Source of the DNA: Rhodococcus pyridinivorans
GTDB taxonomy: Bacteria; Actinomycetota; Actinomycetes; Mycobacteriales; Mycobacteriaceae
Direction: 5' to 3'
DNA: 64,000 nucleotides
Assembly (NCBI RefSeq): GCF_900105195.1
Contig: NZ_FNRX01000002.1
Coordinates: forward strand, 744,001-808,000
Below, one piece after another: positions 26,975-35,462 of this stretch. Under the pieces are notes generated by a model. The model was not told where the DNA came from. It searched no databases and saw nothing but the letters and a program-made list of their open reading frames with translations. How positions within the stretch are numbered: the stretch's first letter is position 1; each line of letters opens with the position of its first letter. A program made the position numbers and the translations under genes.

Positions 26975-27595
26975 ATGACTTCCCCCGCATCCCGCCGCTA
27001 CGCCGGTCTGAGCGGCGAACAGCGTGTCGCGCTGCGGCGCGAAGCCCTGCTCGAAGCAGGACTGGAACTGTTCGCGGCCTCGGGGAAGAGCGGCGCCACC
27101 ATGACCGCCATCTGCGCACACGCCAAGCTGACGGAGCGGTATTTCTACGAGAGTTTCACCAGCAGGGACGATCTGCTGCAGCAGGTCCTCGACAAGATCG
27201 CCGACGAGGTGCGCGAGGCCGTACTCGCCGCGCTCCGCACCGGCACGGGCACACTCGAAGACCTCGTGCGGAACGCCATCGCGTCGTTCGTCGCGATCCT
27301 CACCGACGACCCGCGCAAGGGCCGGGTCTCACTCATCGAGTCCGCCGGCTTCGAACCCCTGCGCACCCACAGACGAGCGTCGCTACGGAGTTTCGCCCAG
27401 ATGGTCGCCGACGAAGCGACCCGCATGTACGGCGACCGGGCGTGGCCGCCCGAACGGGGCGAGATCAACGGACTGCTGTTCGTCGGGGGTCTGGCCGAAC
27501 TGGTCACCGCGTGGTTGAACGACGAGATCGCCATCTCGCCCGACGAGATCGTCGACGTGGCGACGCACCAGTTCCTCTCCACGGCCCATCAGTAG
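26975..27595 (+). CDS. TetR family regulator divergent from P450
   Basis: A 206-residue TetR protein. The HTH region is LRREALLEAGLELFAASGKS to LTERYFYESFTSRDDLLQQV. The C-terminal domain is unassigned. The divergent layout and the 24-base palindrome in the 95-base intergenic region support autoregulation and repression of the P450 gene. Confidence 0.92.
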   Translation: MTSPASRRYAGLSGEQRVALRREALLEAGLELFAASGKSGATMTAICAHAKLTERYFYESFTSRDDLLQQVLDKIADEVREAVLAALRTGTGTLEDLVRNAIASFVAILTDDPRKGRVSLIESAGFEPLRTHRRASLRSFAQMVADEATRMYGDRAWPPERGEINGLLFVGGLAELVTAWLNDEIAISPDEIVDVATHQFLSTAHQ

Positions 27596-27607
27596 AGCCG
27601 TCCGGGG

Positions 27608-27649
27608 GCGGTCAATCATCACCGACCGCGGTGCGGTCAATCATCACCG
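27608..27649. repeat. 17-bp direct repeat at gene 3' end
   Basis: GCGGTCAATCATCACCG occurs at 27608-27624 and again at 27633-27649. The second copy covers the last codons and stop of the minus-strand gene that begins at 28359, so the repeat duplicates that gene's end. Confidence 0.8.
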
Positions 27650-28359
27650 TTGGTTTCCTTCTCCACGCCGCGTCGGCGCAGGAAGTTGAACCCGGGCACG
27701 CCCACGATGGCCTGGCGGACGTCCTTGGCGACGAGGAGCAGTTCGTGGATCTCGGGGGAGACGGTGTCGAGTGTCGCCATGATGGGCAGGACCGCGTCGA
27801 CCCGCTCGGTGATCTCGGGGAGCCGGTCGATGAGCTTGATCGCGGCGCGCAGTTCTTTTGGTGAGAACTCCTCGACGAACTGGGTGGCGAGGGGAGCGGC
27901 ACGTTCGGCGAGGGGTTTGTAGGTCTCGAGCAGTTCCCCGGCGGCGTCGGAGCTGCGGCCGGCGGACTCGACGACGATCCGCGCGTCGGCCGCGACCACC
28001 GTCGCATCGCGCACGACCCCGCCCGTCGAGTCGATGATCTCCGTGGCGCGCGTGACCGCATCGGCGGCTTCCTCCACCACACCGATGGTCGAGGCGATCA
28101 CCTGCGTGGCCTGCGCGACGGCCACCGACGCTCCCTCGACGATGTCGGTGGCGTCGGTGACCACGCTGTCGATGCGGCGGATCAGCGATTCGACCGAGTC
28201 GATGAGCGATTCGGCCTCGCTGAGCAGGCCTTCCACCCGCGTCGGGAGCGACAGTGCGAACTCGGCGGTCTCGCGGGTGCGTCCGAGCACGGTCCGGGTG
28301 ACGTCGACGATGGAACCGGCGACCGAGACTCCGAGCGCGGGCACAGGCAGCGAGATCAT
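27637..28359 (-). CDS. Conserved helical protein of unknown function
   Basis: A 240-residue protein predicted to be almost all amphipathic helix, with repeating hydrophobic/Ala/Ser patterns (LLSEAESLIDSVESLIRRID, VVEEAADAVTRATEIIDSTG, VVRDATVVAADARIVVESAG). Near the C-terminus it reads ELLLVAKDVRQAIVGVPGFN FLRRRG. It has no membrane segment or signal peptide. It resembles mycobacterial proteins that databases sometimes label, probably wrongly, as RuBisCO-related. A lipid-droplet or membrane-surface role is possible but unproven. Confidence 0.8.
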   Translation of the reverse strand: MISLPVPALGVSVAGSIVDVTRTVLGRTRETAEFALSLPTRVEGLLSEAESLIDSVESLIRRIDSVVTDATDIVEGASVAVAQATQVIASTIGVVEEAADAVTRATEIIDSTGGVVRDATVVAADARIVVESAGRSSDAAGELLETYKPLAERAAPLATQFVEEFSPKELRAAIKLIDRLPEITERVDAVLPIMATLDTVSPEIHELLLVAKDVRQAIVGVPGFNFLRRRGVEKETNGDD

Positions 28360-28467
28360 GTCGTCATAGTGCAGTACGTCCGATCGTCGTGATCGCGGAC
28401 CTCACATTTTCGGCGTCCCGTTCGTCTACCCGGTACAGAGCACACACCGGATGGAAGGATCGAGGCC

Positions 28468-28998
28468 GTGACCGCATTGCGCACCCACACCGTGATCGAC
28501 ACACCGATCGGCGAGTTGACGTTGGTGAACACCGACGGCGTCCTGAGCGGCGTGTACATGGCCGAGCATCACCCCGCGCCCGACCGCGCCGGTTTCGGCG
28601 AGCAGGTCACCGGGGGGTTCGACGAGGCGATCACCCAGTTCGATGAGTACTTCGCGGGTCGCCGTACCCGGTTCACCGTCCCCATCGCTCCCGTCGGCAC
28701 CCCGTTCCAACGCGAGGTGTGGGGGGCGCTGATGACGATCGAGTACGGCACCACGCGCACCTACTCGGAGATTGCACTCGCCCTCGGCCGGCCCACTGCG
28801 GTACGGGCGGTCGCTGCGGCCAATGCCCGCAACCCGCTCTGCATCATCGTGCCGTGCCATCGCGTCATCGGTAGCAGCGGCAAGCTCACCGGTTACGCCG
28901 GTGGTCGCGAGCGCAAACGCTTCCTGCTCGACCAGGAGGCACGGGTGCTGAGTTCCGCCGAGCCCGATGTCGCCGGCGATACCCATGTCCCTGCCTGA
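28468..28998 (+). CDS. ogt: Methylated-DNA-[protein]-cysteine S-methyltransferase
   Basis: A 176-residue suicidal repair protein that removes O6-alkyl groups from guanine. The active-site Cys130 sits in IIVPCHRVIG. The recognition helix is YSEIALALGRPTAVRAVAAA and a C-terminal GYAGGRERKRFLL follows. It heads a four-gene operon with an ECF sigma gene, a second methyltransferase and AlkA. The next gene starts 14 bases inside its 3' end. Confidence 0.95.
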   Translation: MTALRTHTVIDTPIGELTLVNTDGVLSGVYMAEHHPAPDRAGFGEQVTGGFDEAITQFDEYFAGRRTRFTVPIAPVGTPFQREVWGALMTIEYGTTRTYSEIALALGRPTAVRAVAAANARNPLCIIVPCHRVIGSSGKLTGYAGGRERKRFLLDQEARVLSSAEPDVAGDTHVPA

Positions 28999-29500
28999 TC
29001 ACCTACCGCGGGCGAGCCTGCCTCCTTTCGAGCAGGTGGTCACCCGCCACGGCGCGACGGTCCTCCGGGTCTGCCGCGCACTGCTCGGACCGGTCGACGC
29101 CGACGACGCCTGGTCCGAGACCTTCCTCGCGGCGTTGCGCGCCTATCCCGACCTGCCACCGGGCAGCAAGATCGAAGCGTGGCTCGTGACCATCGCGCAC
29201 CGCAAGGCCGTCGACATCCACCGGGTGCGCGGGCGGACGCCGGTGCCCACCGAGAACCTCCCCGAACCCGCGTCGGCCACGGGAAACCCCGGTGAGGGCG
29301 ACGACGAACTGTGGAGCGCGGTCGCCGAACTTCCCTTCACGCAGCGTGCGGCGCTGGTCTACCACTACGTCGGAGGCCTGCCCTATGCGGAGATAGGCAC
29401 GATCCTCGGCAACAGCCCGGCCGCGGCACGTCGCGCGGCGGCCGACGGTCGGGCTGCGTTGCGTCGTCGGATCGAACACGGAACAGGATGTCGCTCATGA
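28985..29500 (+). CDS. ECF-type RNA polymerase sigma factor in alkylation-repair operon
   Basis: A 171-residue sigma-70-like factor. Region 2 spans about 12-75 (FEQVVTRHGATVLRVCRALL GPVDADDAWSETFLAALRAY, then AWLVTIAHRKAVDIHRVRGR). Region 4 spans about 108-160 (VAELPFTQRAALVYHYVGGL PYAEIGTILGNSPAAARRAA). No C-terminal sensor domain or adjacent anti-sigma gene is seen. It overlaps both flanking methyltransferase genes, so it is made with the repair proteins. It may transcribe this operon or respond to alkylation. Confidence 0.9.
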   Translation: MSLPDHLPRASLPPFEQVVTRHGATVLRVCRALLGPVDADDAWSETFLAALRAYPDLPPGSKIEAWLVTIAHRKAVDIHRVRGRTPVPTENLPEPASATGNPGEGDDELWSAVAELPFTQRAALVYHYVGGLPYAEIGTILGNSPAAARRAAADGRAALRRRIEHGTGCRS

Positions 29501-30084
29501 ACTTTCCACAACCCTCGGTCGGATCGGCCGATCTCGCGTGGTTGCGGGAGAAGCTCGTACTCGACGCCGAGGCGGCCGGGTTGCTCGATGTCGCGTTCCG
29601 CGTCGTCGACACCCCCGTCGGTCCGCTCCTGCTGGCCACCACCCCCGTCGGACTCGTGCGGGTCGCCTACGTCGCCGACGGATCCGACGCCGTGCTCGAC
29701 GAACTCTCCCGCCGGATCAGCCCGCGCGTGCTCGACGCGCCGCGGCGACTCGACCCGGTGGTCCGGCAACTCGACGAGTACTTCGCCGGTACGAGGACAC
29801 ATTTCGACGTTCCGCTCGATCTGCGTCTCGCCGACGGATTCCGTCGTGAAGTGATCACGCGTCTGCCCGAGATCGAATACGGGCGCACGGCGAGCTATGC
29901 CGAGATCGCCGCCGCGGCCGGGAGCCCGCGCGCGGTGCGGGCGGTCGGTACGGCGTGCGCGAAGAACCCGCTGCCCGTGGTGGTGCCGTGCCATCGGGTG
30001 GTGCGCAGCGACGGCAGCATGGGGCAGTACGTCGGGGGAGTCGAGGCGAAGAGGGCGCTGCTGCAACTCGAGTCGGTGGCATGA
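29497..30084 (+). CDS. Second O6-alkylguanine-DNA methyltransferase homologue
   Basis: A 195-residue MGMT-type protein, distinct from the first copy. It has an extended N-terminus (about 25 residues before the fold starts at AFRVVDTPVGPLLLA). The recognition helix is YAEIAAAAGSPRAVRAVGTA and the reactive Cys165 lies in VVPCHRVVRSDG. The ATG at 29497 overlaps the sigma stop (ATGA); an ATG three codons upstream is possible. Its own stop overlaps the AlkA start. A division of labour (repair versus sensing, as in Ada) is an inference. Confidence 0.92.
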   Translation: MNFPQPSVGSADLAWLREKLVLDAEAAGLLDVAFRVVDTPVGPLLLATTPVGLVRVAYVADGSDAVLDELSRRISPRVLDAPRRLDPVVRQLDEYFAGTRTHFDVPLDLRLADGFRREVITRLPEIEYGRTASYAEIAAAAGSPRAVRAVGTACAKNPLPVVVPCHRVVRSDGSMGQYVGGVEAKRALLQLESVA

Positions 30085-30977
30085 TCACCACCCTCCGGAT
30101 CCCGGTGGCCGAACCCGTTGCGGTGGGGCCGATGCTCGCGTCGCTGCGAAGCCACACCGTCCCCGGCTACGAACACCACAACAGCGCTACCGGCACCCAT
30201 CACCGCGCGATCCGCACGAACGGCGGCGCCGCGCACGTCGCCGTCCGCTTCGCCGACCCTGCGACACCCGACGACGGGAGACACGGGGATGTGCGACATC
30301 TCGAGGTTCATGTCGAGACCGCAGGTCGCGCGGATGTCGAGGAGATCGAAGAGAGGGTCCGGAAGTGGCTCGATCTCGGCGTCGACCCGTCCGTCGTGGA
30401 TGCGGCATTCGAGCCCGATCCCGTGCTCGGGCCTCTTGTGCAGACCCACCCCGGTCTGCGCGTGCTCGGCACCACCGACTGGTTCGCCACCGCCGTGTCG
30501 ACAGTGCTCGGGCAGCAGGTGAGTGTCGCTGCGGCATGCACATTCGCAGGACGACTCGTCGCAGCCTTCGGCGACGGTGCACCCGGTGGGTTGCGATGCT
30601 TCCCTACGCCGCACCGACTCGCGACGGTCGAGCAGAGCGAGCTGCGTGCCGTCATCGGCACGACGCAGTCGCGCGCCCGCACCGTCGCCGAACTGGCCCG
30701 GGTCGCAGCCGACGGGGTGGCGCCGGAGCATCTGTCGTTCGCGGCAGACCTTCTCGCGCTTCCCGGGATCGGACCGTGGACCGTCGACTATCTCGCTCTA
30801 CGACTCGGCGACCGCGACGCGTATCCGTCCGGCGACCTCGTTCTCCGACGAGCCCTGCAGGTGGAGAGTGCGCGCGAAGCCGCCGAGCGCGCCGAACAAT
30901 GGCGGCCGTGGCGGGCCTACGCCGTCATGCATCTGTGGACACACGCCACCTACTCGCCGCCCGCATCCTCGGCGTAG
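30081..30977 (+). CDS. alkA: DNA-3-methyladenine glycosylase II
   Basis: A 298-residue base-excision glycosylase removing alkylated purines. It has an AlkA-type N-terminal domain and then a helix-hairpin-helix-Gly/Pro-Asp fold: LPGIGPWTVDYLALRLGDRD followed by YPSGDLVLRRAL with catalytic Asp252. In Ada-AlkA fusions this protein carries an N-terminal regulator; here it is free-standing and coupled to the methyltransferase by an ATGA overlap. The 3' end overlaps the convergent polymerase gene by 28 bases. Confidence 0.94.
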   Translation: MITTLRIPVAEPVAVGPMLASLRSHTVPGYEHHNSATGTHHRAIRTNGGAAHVAVRFADPATPDDGRHGDVRHLEVHVETAGRADVEEIEERVRKWLDLGVDPSVVDAAFEPDPVLGPLVQTHPGLRVLGTTDWFATAVSTVLGQQVSVAAACTFAGRLVAAFGDGAPGGLRCFPTPHRLATVEQSELRAVIGTTQSRARTVAELARVAADGVAPEHLSFAADLLALPGIGPWTVDYLALRLGDRDAYPSGDLVLRRALQVESAREAAERAEQWRPWRAYAVMHLWTHATYSPPASSA

Positions 30978-32533
30978 ACGCTGCGCACGGCGGTGTCCAT
31001 CGGGAAACGAACCTGCGTGTCGCCGAACATCAGGCGCGTCGCCACCTCGACCGACGCCGTGATGTGCGACGACGCGAGTTCCGGGTTGCCGGTGTGCACC
31101 ACCACCTCGTCGTGCTGGAAGAACACGAGATCGCCGGCCGTCGGGTCGGGATCGGTGGTCAGCCGCCGTCGCAGTTCCGCAAGCACGCACAGCGCCCACT
31201 CGGCCGCGGTGGCCTGCACGACGAAGTTCCGCGTGAACCGGCCCCGCGCATGCGCATCACCGTGGGAGTGGAAGCCTTCCGGAGCGGGTGGGCACGCACG
31301 GCCCAGCCACGAATGCACCACCTCGCCACGTTCACCCGCACGGGCGGCACGTTCGACGAAGTCGACGGCGGTCGGGAAGCTGCGACGCAGCACCGTCAGC
31401 AGGGCACGCGCGTCGCCCGACGTGGCGCCGTACAGAACACCGAGCACCGCGACCTTCGCCTTCGCGCGGTCGCCGCCGAAGGACGCCGCGGCGACCGGGG
31501 CGTACAGATCGTCCGAACCGGCAGCCGCGACCATGCGCCGATCGCCCGACATCGCCGCCAGGATGCGCGGTTCGAGCTGGCCCGCGTCGGCGACGACGAA
31601 CGACCGCCCCGGGTCGGCGATCACGCTCGACCGCAGCGCCTTGGGGATCTGCAGAGCGCCACCGCCGCGACTCGCCCACCGGCCCGATACGACCGCGCCG
31701 GGAACATAGACCGGACGGAACCGGTCGTCGCGGACCCAGGTGTCGAGCCAGTGCCAGCCGTTCGTGCTGTACAACTTCGACAGCTCGCGGTGCCGCAGCA
31801 ACAGAGGCACCGCGGGATGGTCGATCCGCTGCAGCACATGCTTGCGGGTCGACTCGACGGTGATGCCCTCGCGACGGAACGCCTCGAGCACCTCGCTGTG
31901 GGAGGCGGGATTCACGGGGCGGCCGAAGACCGCGCTGACCTCCTCGACCACTTCGGCGATACGGCTCGGCAGGTCGTAGCCGGTCGGGCGCGGCCCGAGG
32001 GTGTCCTCGAGGAGGCGACGATGCGCTTGCGCCGAGAACGGCAACCCGTCGAAACCCATCTCGGCCGCTGCGAGAGCGCCGGCCGATTCGGCGGCGGTGA
32101 GCAACTCGAGGCGGGCGTCGCCGGAGATGCGGCGACGTTGCTCGGCGAACTGCTCGACCACCGCCTCGACGTCGATCGCGGGAGCCGCATCGAAGAGGCC
32201 GGGCCGCTCGTCGACCGGCTCCTCCGCAGTGGGCGGGGGTAGGCCCTCGCGTACGGCAAGGATGGCGCCGGTGGTGGCGAGATCGTGGCATCGCTGCACC
32301 CGAACATCGGCGCGGAGCAGCTCGGGATAGACCGATGCCGTCGAGGTCCACACCCAACGCGGTCGCGATTCGGCTTCGATCGCAGCGACTGCATCCGCGA
32401 ATCCGGGGTACTCCCGCACCGAGCTGAGCGGCGCACCGAATGCGTCGACCTCGACGATGCTTGCACCGCGACGGCCCCGGCCGTCCGCAGGATGAGGAAC
32501 GACGACCGTGCGCACCCATACAGTGTGCTCCAT
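30950..32533 (-). CDS. DNA polymerase I-like (exonuclease/polymerase) protein without 5'-nuclease
   Basis: A 527-residue family-A polymerase-like protein of the 'bifunctional 3'-5' exonuclease/DNA polymerase' type. The N-terminal ~170 residues are a degenerate exonuclease-like domain. Polymerase motifs follow: motif A is SFVVADAGQLEPRILAAMSG. The O-helix region is AKAKVAVLGVLYGATSGDAR, where the usual Lys/Tyr pattern is visible. Motif C is LVFFQHDEVVVH (HDE). The start MEHTVWVRTVVVPH at 32533 is chosen over upstream GTG/ATG codons. Its 3' end overlaps alkA tail-to-tail, consistent with a repair setting. Confidence 0.88.
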   Translation of the reverse strand: MEHTVWVRTVVVPHPADGRGRRGASIVEVDAFGAPLSSVREYPGFADAVAAIEAESRPRWVWTSTASVYPELLRADVRVQRCHDLATTGAILAVREGLPPPTAEEPVDERPGLFDAAPAIDVEAVVEQFAEQRRRISGDARLELLTAAESAGALAAAEMGFDGLPFSAQAHRRLLEDTLGPRPTGYDLPSRIAEVVEEVSAVFGRPVNPASHSEVLEAFRREGITVESTRKHVLQRIDHPAVPLLLRHRELSKLYSTNGWHWLDTWVRDDRFRPVYVPGAVVSGRWASRGGGALQIPKALRSSVIADPGRSFVVADAGQLEPRILAAMSGDRRMVAAAGSDDLYAPVAAASFGGDRAKAKVAVLGVLYGATSGDARALLTVLRRSFPTAVDFVERAARAGERGEVVHSWLGRACPPAPEGFHSHGDAHARGRFTRNFVVQATAAEWALCVLAELRRRLTTDPDPTAGDLVFFQHDEVVVHTGNPELASSHITASVEVATRLMFGDTQVRFPMDTAVRSVYAEDAGGE

Positions 32534-32616
32534 CACGGCGACAGACCCCGACGCGCGGTGACCCCCCGATTCACCCTCGAATTCACCCGTATCGAGAGCG
32601 ATCCCCGCGAGAACCG

Positions 32617-32634
32617 CCACTACCGTGGTAGTGG
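32617..32634. other. Perfect palindrome upstream of polymerase gene
   Basis: CCACTACC (32617-32624) and GGTAGTGG (32627-32634) with a two-base GT centre, located between the stop of the Pip/YhgE gene and the polymerase start. It could be a terminator hairpin for the former or an operator for the latter. Confidence 0.5.
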
Positions 32635-32647
32635 AGGGACTCCGCCG

Positions 32648-34153
32648 CTACCCCCGACGCGCGGCGGGGTCCCCCATTTCGTTCGTGGGCCCGTCGCTTT
32701 CGCCTGCATGCTCGGAGCTGCCGGAGGATTCGCCCGTATCGTCACGATCGTCCTCACCGGCGTCCACGCTGTCGTTCGAACGAACCGTGTCGGTCGCGAC
32801 CGCAGAATCCCGAACCTGCTGTCGCGACGGCCGCCAGGGCAGACGCACGGGTGCGTCCGCGGCCCGGTGGAAACCGACACGGTCGTAGATCCACGTCACC
32901 AGGGCGCCGACGACGAGACCGAACACGACGCCGACGATCGTCATCGTCACGCCGTGGCCGAGCCCGGCGTCGGGTCGTCCGTCGAAGTAGAGGATGGACC
33001 GCACCGCGAGATAGATCTGGTGCATCGGCTCGAAGGTCGACAACCATTCGAACATCCGCGGGGTGGCCTCGATCGGAATGGTGCCACCGGACGACGGCAG
33101 GCCGAGCACGATGAACACGATCAGGTTCACCAGCAGGCCCGCCGCGCCGAAAATCGACATCACCGCGAGGGACGTGATGCCCACGGCCGAGATCGCGAGC
33201 GCCCCGTACTCCCACAGCAGCAGCGCGCGCGGCGCCGGCATGCCGAGTGCGGTGGCGATCCACACATACAACGCCGAGACGATCAACGACATGACCACCG
33301 TGATGCCCCACTTGAGTGCCAGCACCTGCAGGCGCGACATCCGGGTGGTCTCCCGCGCGATGTAGAGGGGGCCGTATTCGGTGGGCACGAAACCGAGGGC
33401 GCTGTCGACGACCGCGTTGATGATCGTGGCGCCGGTGAAGCCGGCCAGGATCAGCAGCAGGGTGTAGAAGAAGGCGGACAGGCCGGCGCCCGTCCCGTCG
33501 GGCAGCGGCTTGTGCTCGACGGTGAGTGCATCGATCGGCTGGGTCAGGACGAGGCTGGAAGCTCCGGACAATTGCAGGTCGGGTGCCGACTCTGCGAGCG
33601 TCGCGGTGACGGTCTCGGTCAGCTGCTGCCCGACCGTGTCGTTCACCTGGGTCAGCGCGCGGTCGCCGATCGTCGTGACGATGCCCGTCGCGAACGCGCC
33701 CGTCCGGGGATTCGTGTAGAGGGTGATGATCGGCTTCTCGATGTCACCGGGAACGACCGAGGCCTGCGCGAGGATCGAGATGCGTTTGGTGAAGTCGCTC
33801 GGGATGACGATCGCGCCGTACAGGCTGCCGTCGTCGAGGCCCTGGTTGGCGGCCGAGATTCCCATCCGTCGGAGGTCGATCTCCTCGGGATCGATGCCGT
33901 CGAGGATGCCCTCGGTGATCTGGTCGCCGAAGTTCTGTCGCTCGTCCGATCCGGGCAGCACATCGCCGACGTCCTGATTGACGATGGCCATCGGGAACTG
34001 TCTCAGGTTCTCGCTCGGATCGAGGAGTGCGCCGAGATAGAAGTAGGCCAGGGCACTCATCATCGCTGCGACGACAGCGAAGGGCGCGAGCCAGAAGCGC
34101 GGGCTGCGAAGGGTGCCGTGGTGCGGATCGGTGGTCGACTGGGTTGAACTCAC
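32648..34153 (-). CDS. YhgE/Pip-domain ABC-2-type membrane protein
   Basis: A 501-residue protein. One N-terminal membrane helix (RFWLAPFAVVAAMMSALAYF) is followed by an extracytoplasmic domain of about 200 residues typical of YhgE/Pip (MAIVNQDVGDVLPGSDERQN, LYTNPRTGAFATGIVTTIGD). Five membrane helices come next, and then a highly acidic, Ser/Asp-rich cytoplasmic tail (EDDRDDTGESSGSSEHAGES). The family includes phage infection protein and lipid-export-related proteins. The role here is unknown. Confidence 0.9.
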   Translation of the reverse strand: MSSTQSTTDPHHGTLRSPRFWLAPFAVVAAMMSALAYFYLGALLDPSENLRQFPMAIVNQDVGDVLPGSDERQNFGDQITEGILDGIDPEEIDLRRMGISAANQGLDDGSLYGAIVIPSDFTKRISILAQASVVPGDIEKPIITLYTNPRTGAFATGIVTTIGDRALTQVNDTVGQQLTETVTATLAESAPDLQLSGASSLVLTQPIDALTVEHKPLPDGTGAGLSAFFYTLLLILAGFTGATIINAVVDSALGFVPTEYGPLYIARETTRMSRLQVLALKWGITVVMSLIVSALYVWIATALGMPAPRALLLWEYGALAISAVGITSLAVMSIFGAAGLLVNLIVFIVLGLPSSGGTIPIEATPRMFEWLSTFEPMHQIYLAVRSILYFDGRPDAGLGHGVTMTIVGVVFGLVVGALVTWIYDRVGFHRAADAPVRLPWRPSRQQVRDSAVATDTVRSNDSVDAGEDDRDDTGESSGSSEHAGESDGPTNEMGDPAARRG

Positions 34154-34369
34154 CTATCAATTGTGCACACAGATGTGTGCTCTTGGAGGGCTCGAGTGCT
34201 CGAATGCACGCGAGGTCGGGTTGCGTGATCTGTCACTCGAAGGCGTCCTCCCCGCCCGAATTGCCGGAAAGCGTCGGAGATCGACAATCTCGGTTTGTCG
34301 TATCGGACCCCGCGGTCCGTGTTTCGATGTGGTCGACGGACGGATCCGACAGAATGGGCGGAGGGAACG

Positions 34370-34774
34370 ATGGCGAACGGATTTCGGCGGGTACTGCGAG
34401 CGGGAGCGGTCGCCGCAGTGGCAGGAGGGATCGTCCTCGGCGGCGCCGGCATCGCGGCGGCGCAGGACGAGTGGCCGGTCCAGCAACCGAACAGTCCGAT
34501 CTACGTGTACGACGTGGACCCCGCCAACTGGCTCACGCCGGACGAGCTTGCCTACTGGAATCCGCTGGTGAACGAGCCGCGGCTGACCTCGCCCTTCGGC
34601 ACGAACACCCGCATCGTGTGTCAGGGCTTCCACGGCGTGACGACCGATTGCTGGCAGGCCGACCTCGAAGGCCGTCCACATAAGCTTCAGCGTCTGCCCG
34701 CGAACCTTCCGAATGTGACGGGGTCGAGCGCACCCGGCGGAGGCGTCGGGCACTTCGTGTATCCGCTCTTCTGA
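34370..34774 (+). CDS. Small secreted protein of unknown function
   Basis: A 134-residue exported protein. The ATG at 34370 follows GAGGGAAC and gives a signal peptide RRVLRAGAVAAVAGGIVLGG with cleavage at AAAQ-DEW. The mature part (about 100 residues) contains two Cys likely paired (IVCQGFHGVTTDCWQADLEG) and ends HFVYPLF. An Rv-type actinobacterial secreted protein without a known domain. Confidence 0.82.
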   Translation: MANGFRRVLRAGAVAAVAGGIVLGGAGIAAAQDEWPVQQPNSPIYVYDVDPANWLTPDELAYWNPLVNEPRLTSPFGTNTRIVCQGFHGVTTDCWQADLEGRPHKLQRLPANLPNVTGSSAPGGGVGHFVYPLF

Positions 34775-34787
34775 TCCGTACGGGGCG

Positions 34788-35462
34788 TCAGCGGTCGTCC
34801 CGTGAGCTCGGGGTGCCTGTGCTCTCGAGATAGAGGAGAACCGCCCGTACCCGCCGACTACGGTCGGCCTCGCGCGGCAGGTCGAGCTTCACGAAGATCG
34901 AATTGACGTGCTTCTCGACGGCGCTGACCGACATGGTCAGACGATCGGCGATGCCGGTGTTCGTCAGCCCCTGGGCGAGGGCCTCGAGCACCTCGCGTTC
35001 GCGTTCGGTGAGGGTGGCGACAGGGTCGGTGCGGCGGGTGCTCGCGAACAGTTGCCGCACCACCTCGGGATCGAAGGCCGTCCCGCCCGCGGCCACACGT
35101 TCCAGGTCGGTGAGGAACGCCCCCACGTCCGACACGCGATCCTTGAGCAGATAGCCCACGCCACCCCAGCCGTTCGTGAGCAGGCCGGTCGCGTTCCGGT
35201 GCTCGACGTACTGCGACAGCACGAGCACAGCGACCTGCGGGTGCTCCTCCTTGATGCACCGCGCCGCGTCGATGCCCTCCGTCGAGTAGGTCGGTGGCAT
35301 ACGCACGTCGAGCAACACGAGGTCGGGCACCTCGCGCTCGACGACGTGACGCAGCTCGACGGCGTTGCCCACACCGGCAACCACCTCGTGGCCTTCGTCC
35401 GCGAGCAACCGGGACAGGCCCTCGCGAAGAAGGGTCGAATCCTCGGCTATCACGATGCGCAC
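34788..35462 (-). CDS. LuxR/NarL-type response regulator
   Basis: A 224-residue two-component regulator. The receiver domain begins RIVIAEDSTLLREGLSRLL with phospho-acceptor Asp52 (LLDVRMPP) and conserved Lys in YLLKDRV. A C-terminal LuxR-type HTH follows (LTEREREVLEALAQGLTNTG, VSAVEKHVNSIFVKLDLPRE). The GTG at 35462 lies inside the histidine-kinase gene's end, an overlap of 13 bases. Longer upstream frames are only the antiframe of the kinase. Target genes unknown. Confidence 0.94.
   Translation of the reverse strand: MRIVIAEDSTLLREGLSRLLADEGHEVVAGVGNAVELRHVVEREVPDLVLLDVRMPPTYSTEGIDAARCIKEEHPQVAVLVLSQYVEHRNATGLLTNGWGGVGYLLKDRVSDVGAFLTDLERVAAGGTAFDPEVVRQLFASTRRTDPVATLTEREREVLEALAQGLTNTGIADRLTMSVSAVEKHVNSIFVKLDLPREADRSRRVRAVLLYLESTGTPSSRDDR

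Noticed and set aside
32285..34147. 620-codon plus-strand frame
   Set aside because: Mirror frame of the YhgE/Pip gene; low-complexity Arg/Asp/His composition typical of high-GC antisense frames.
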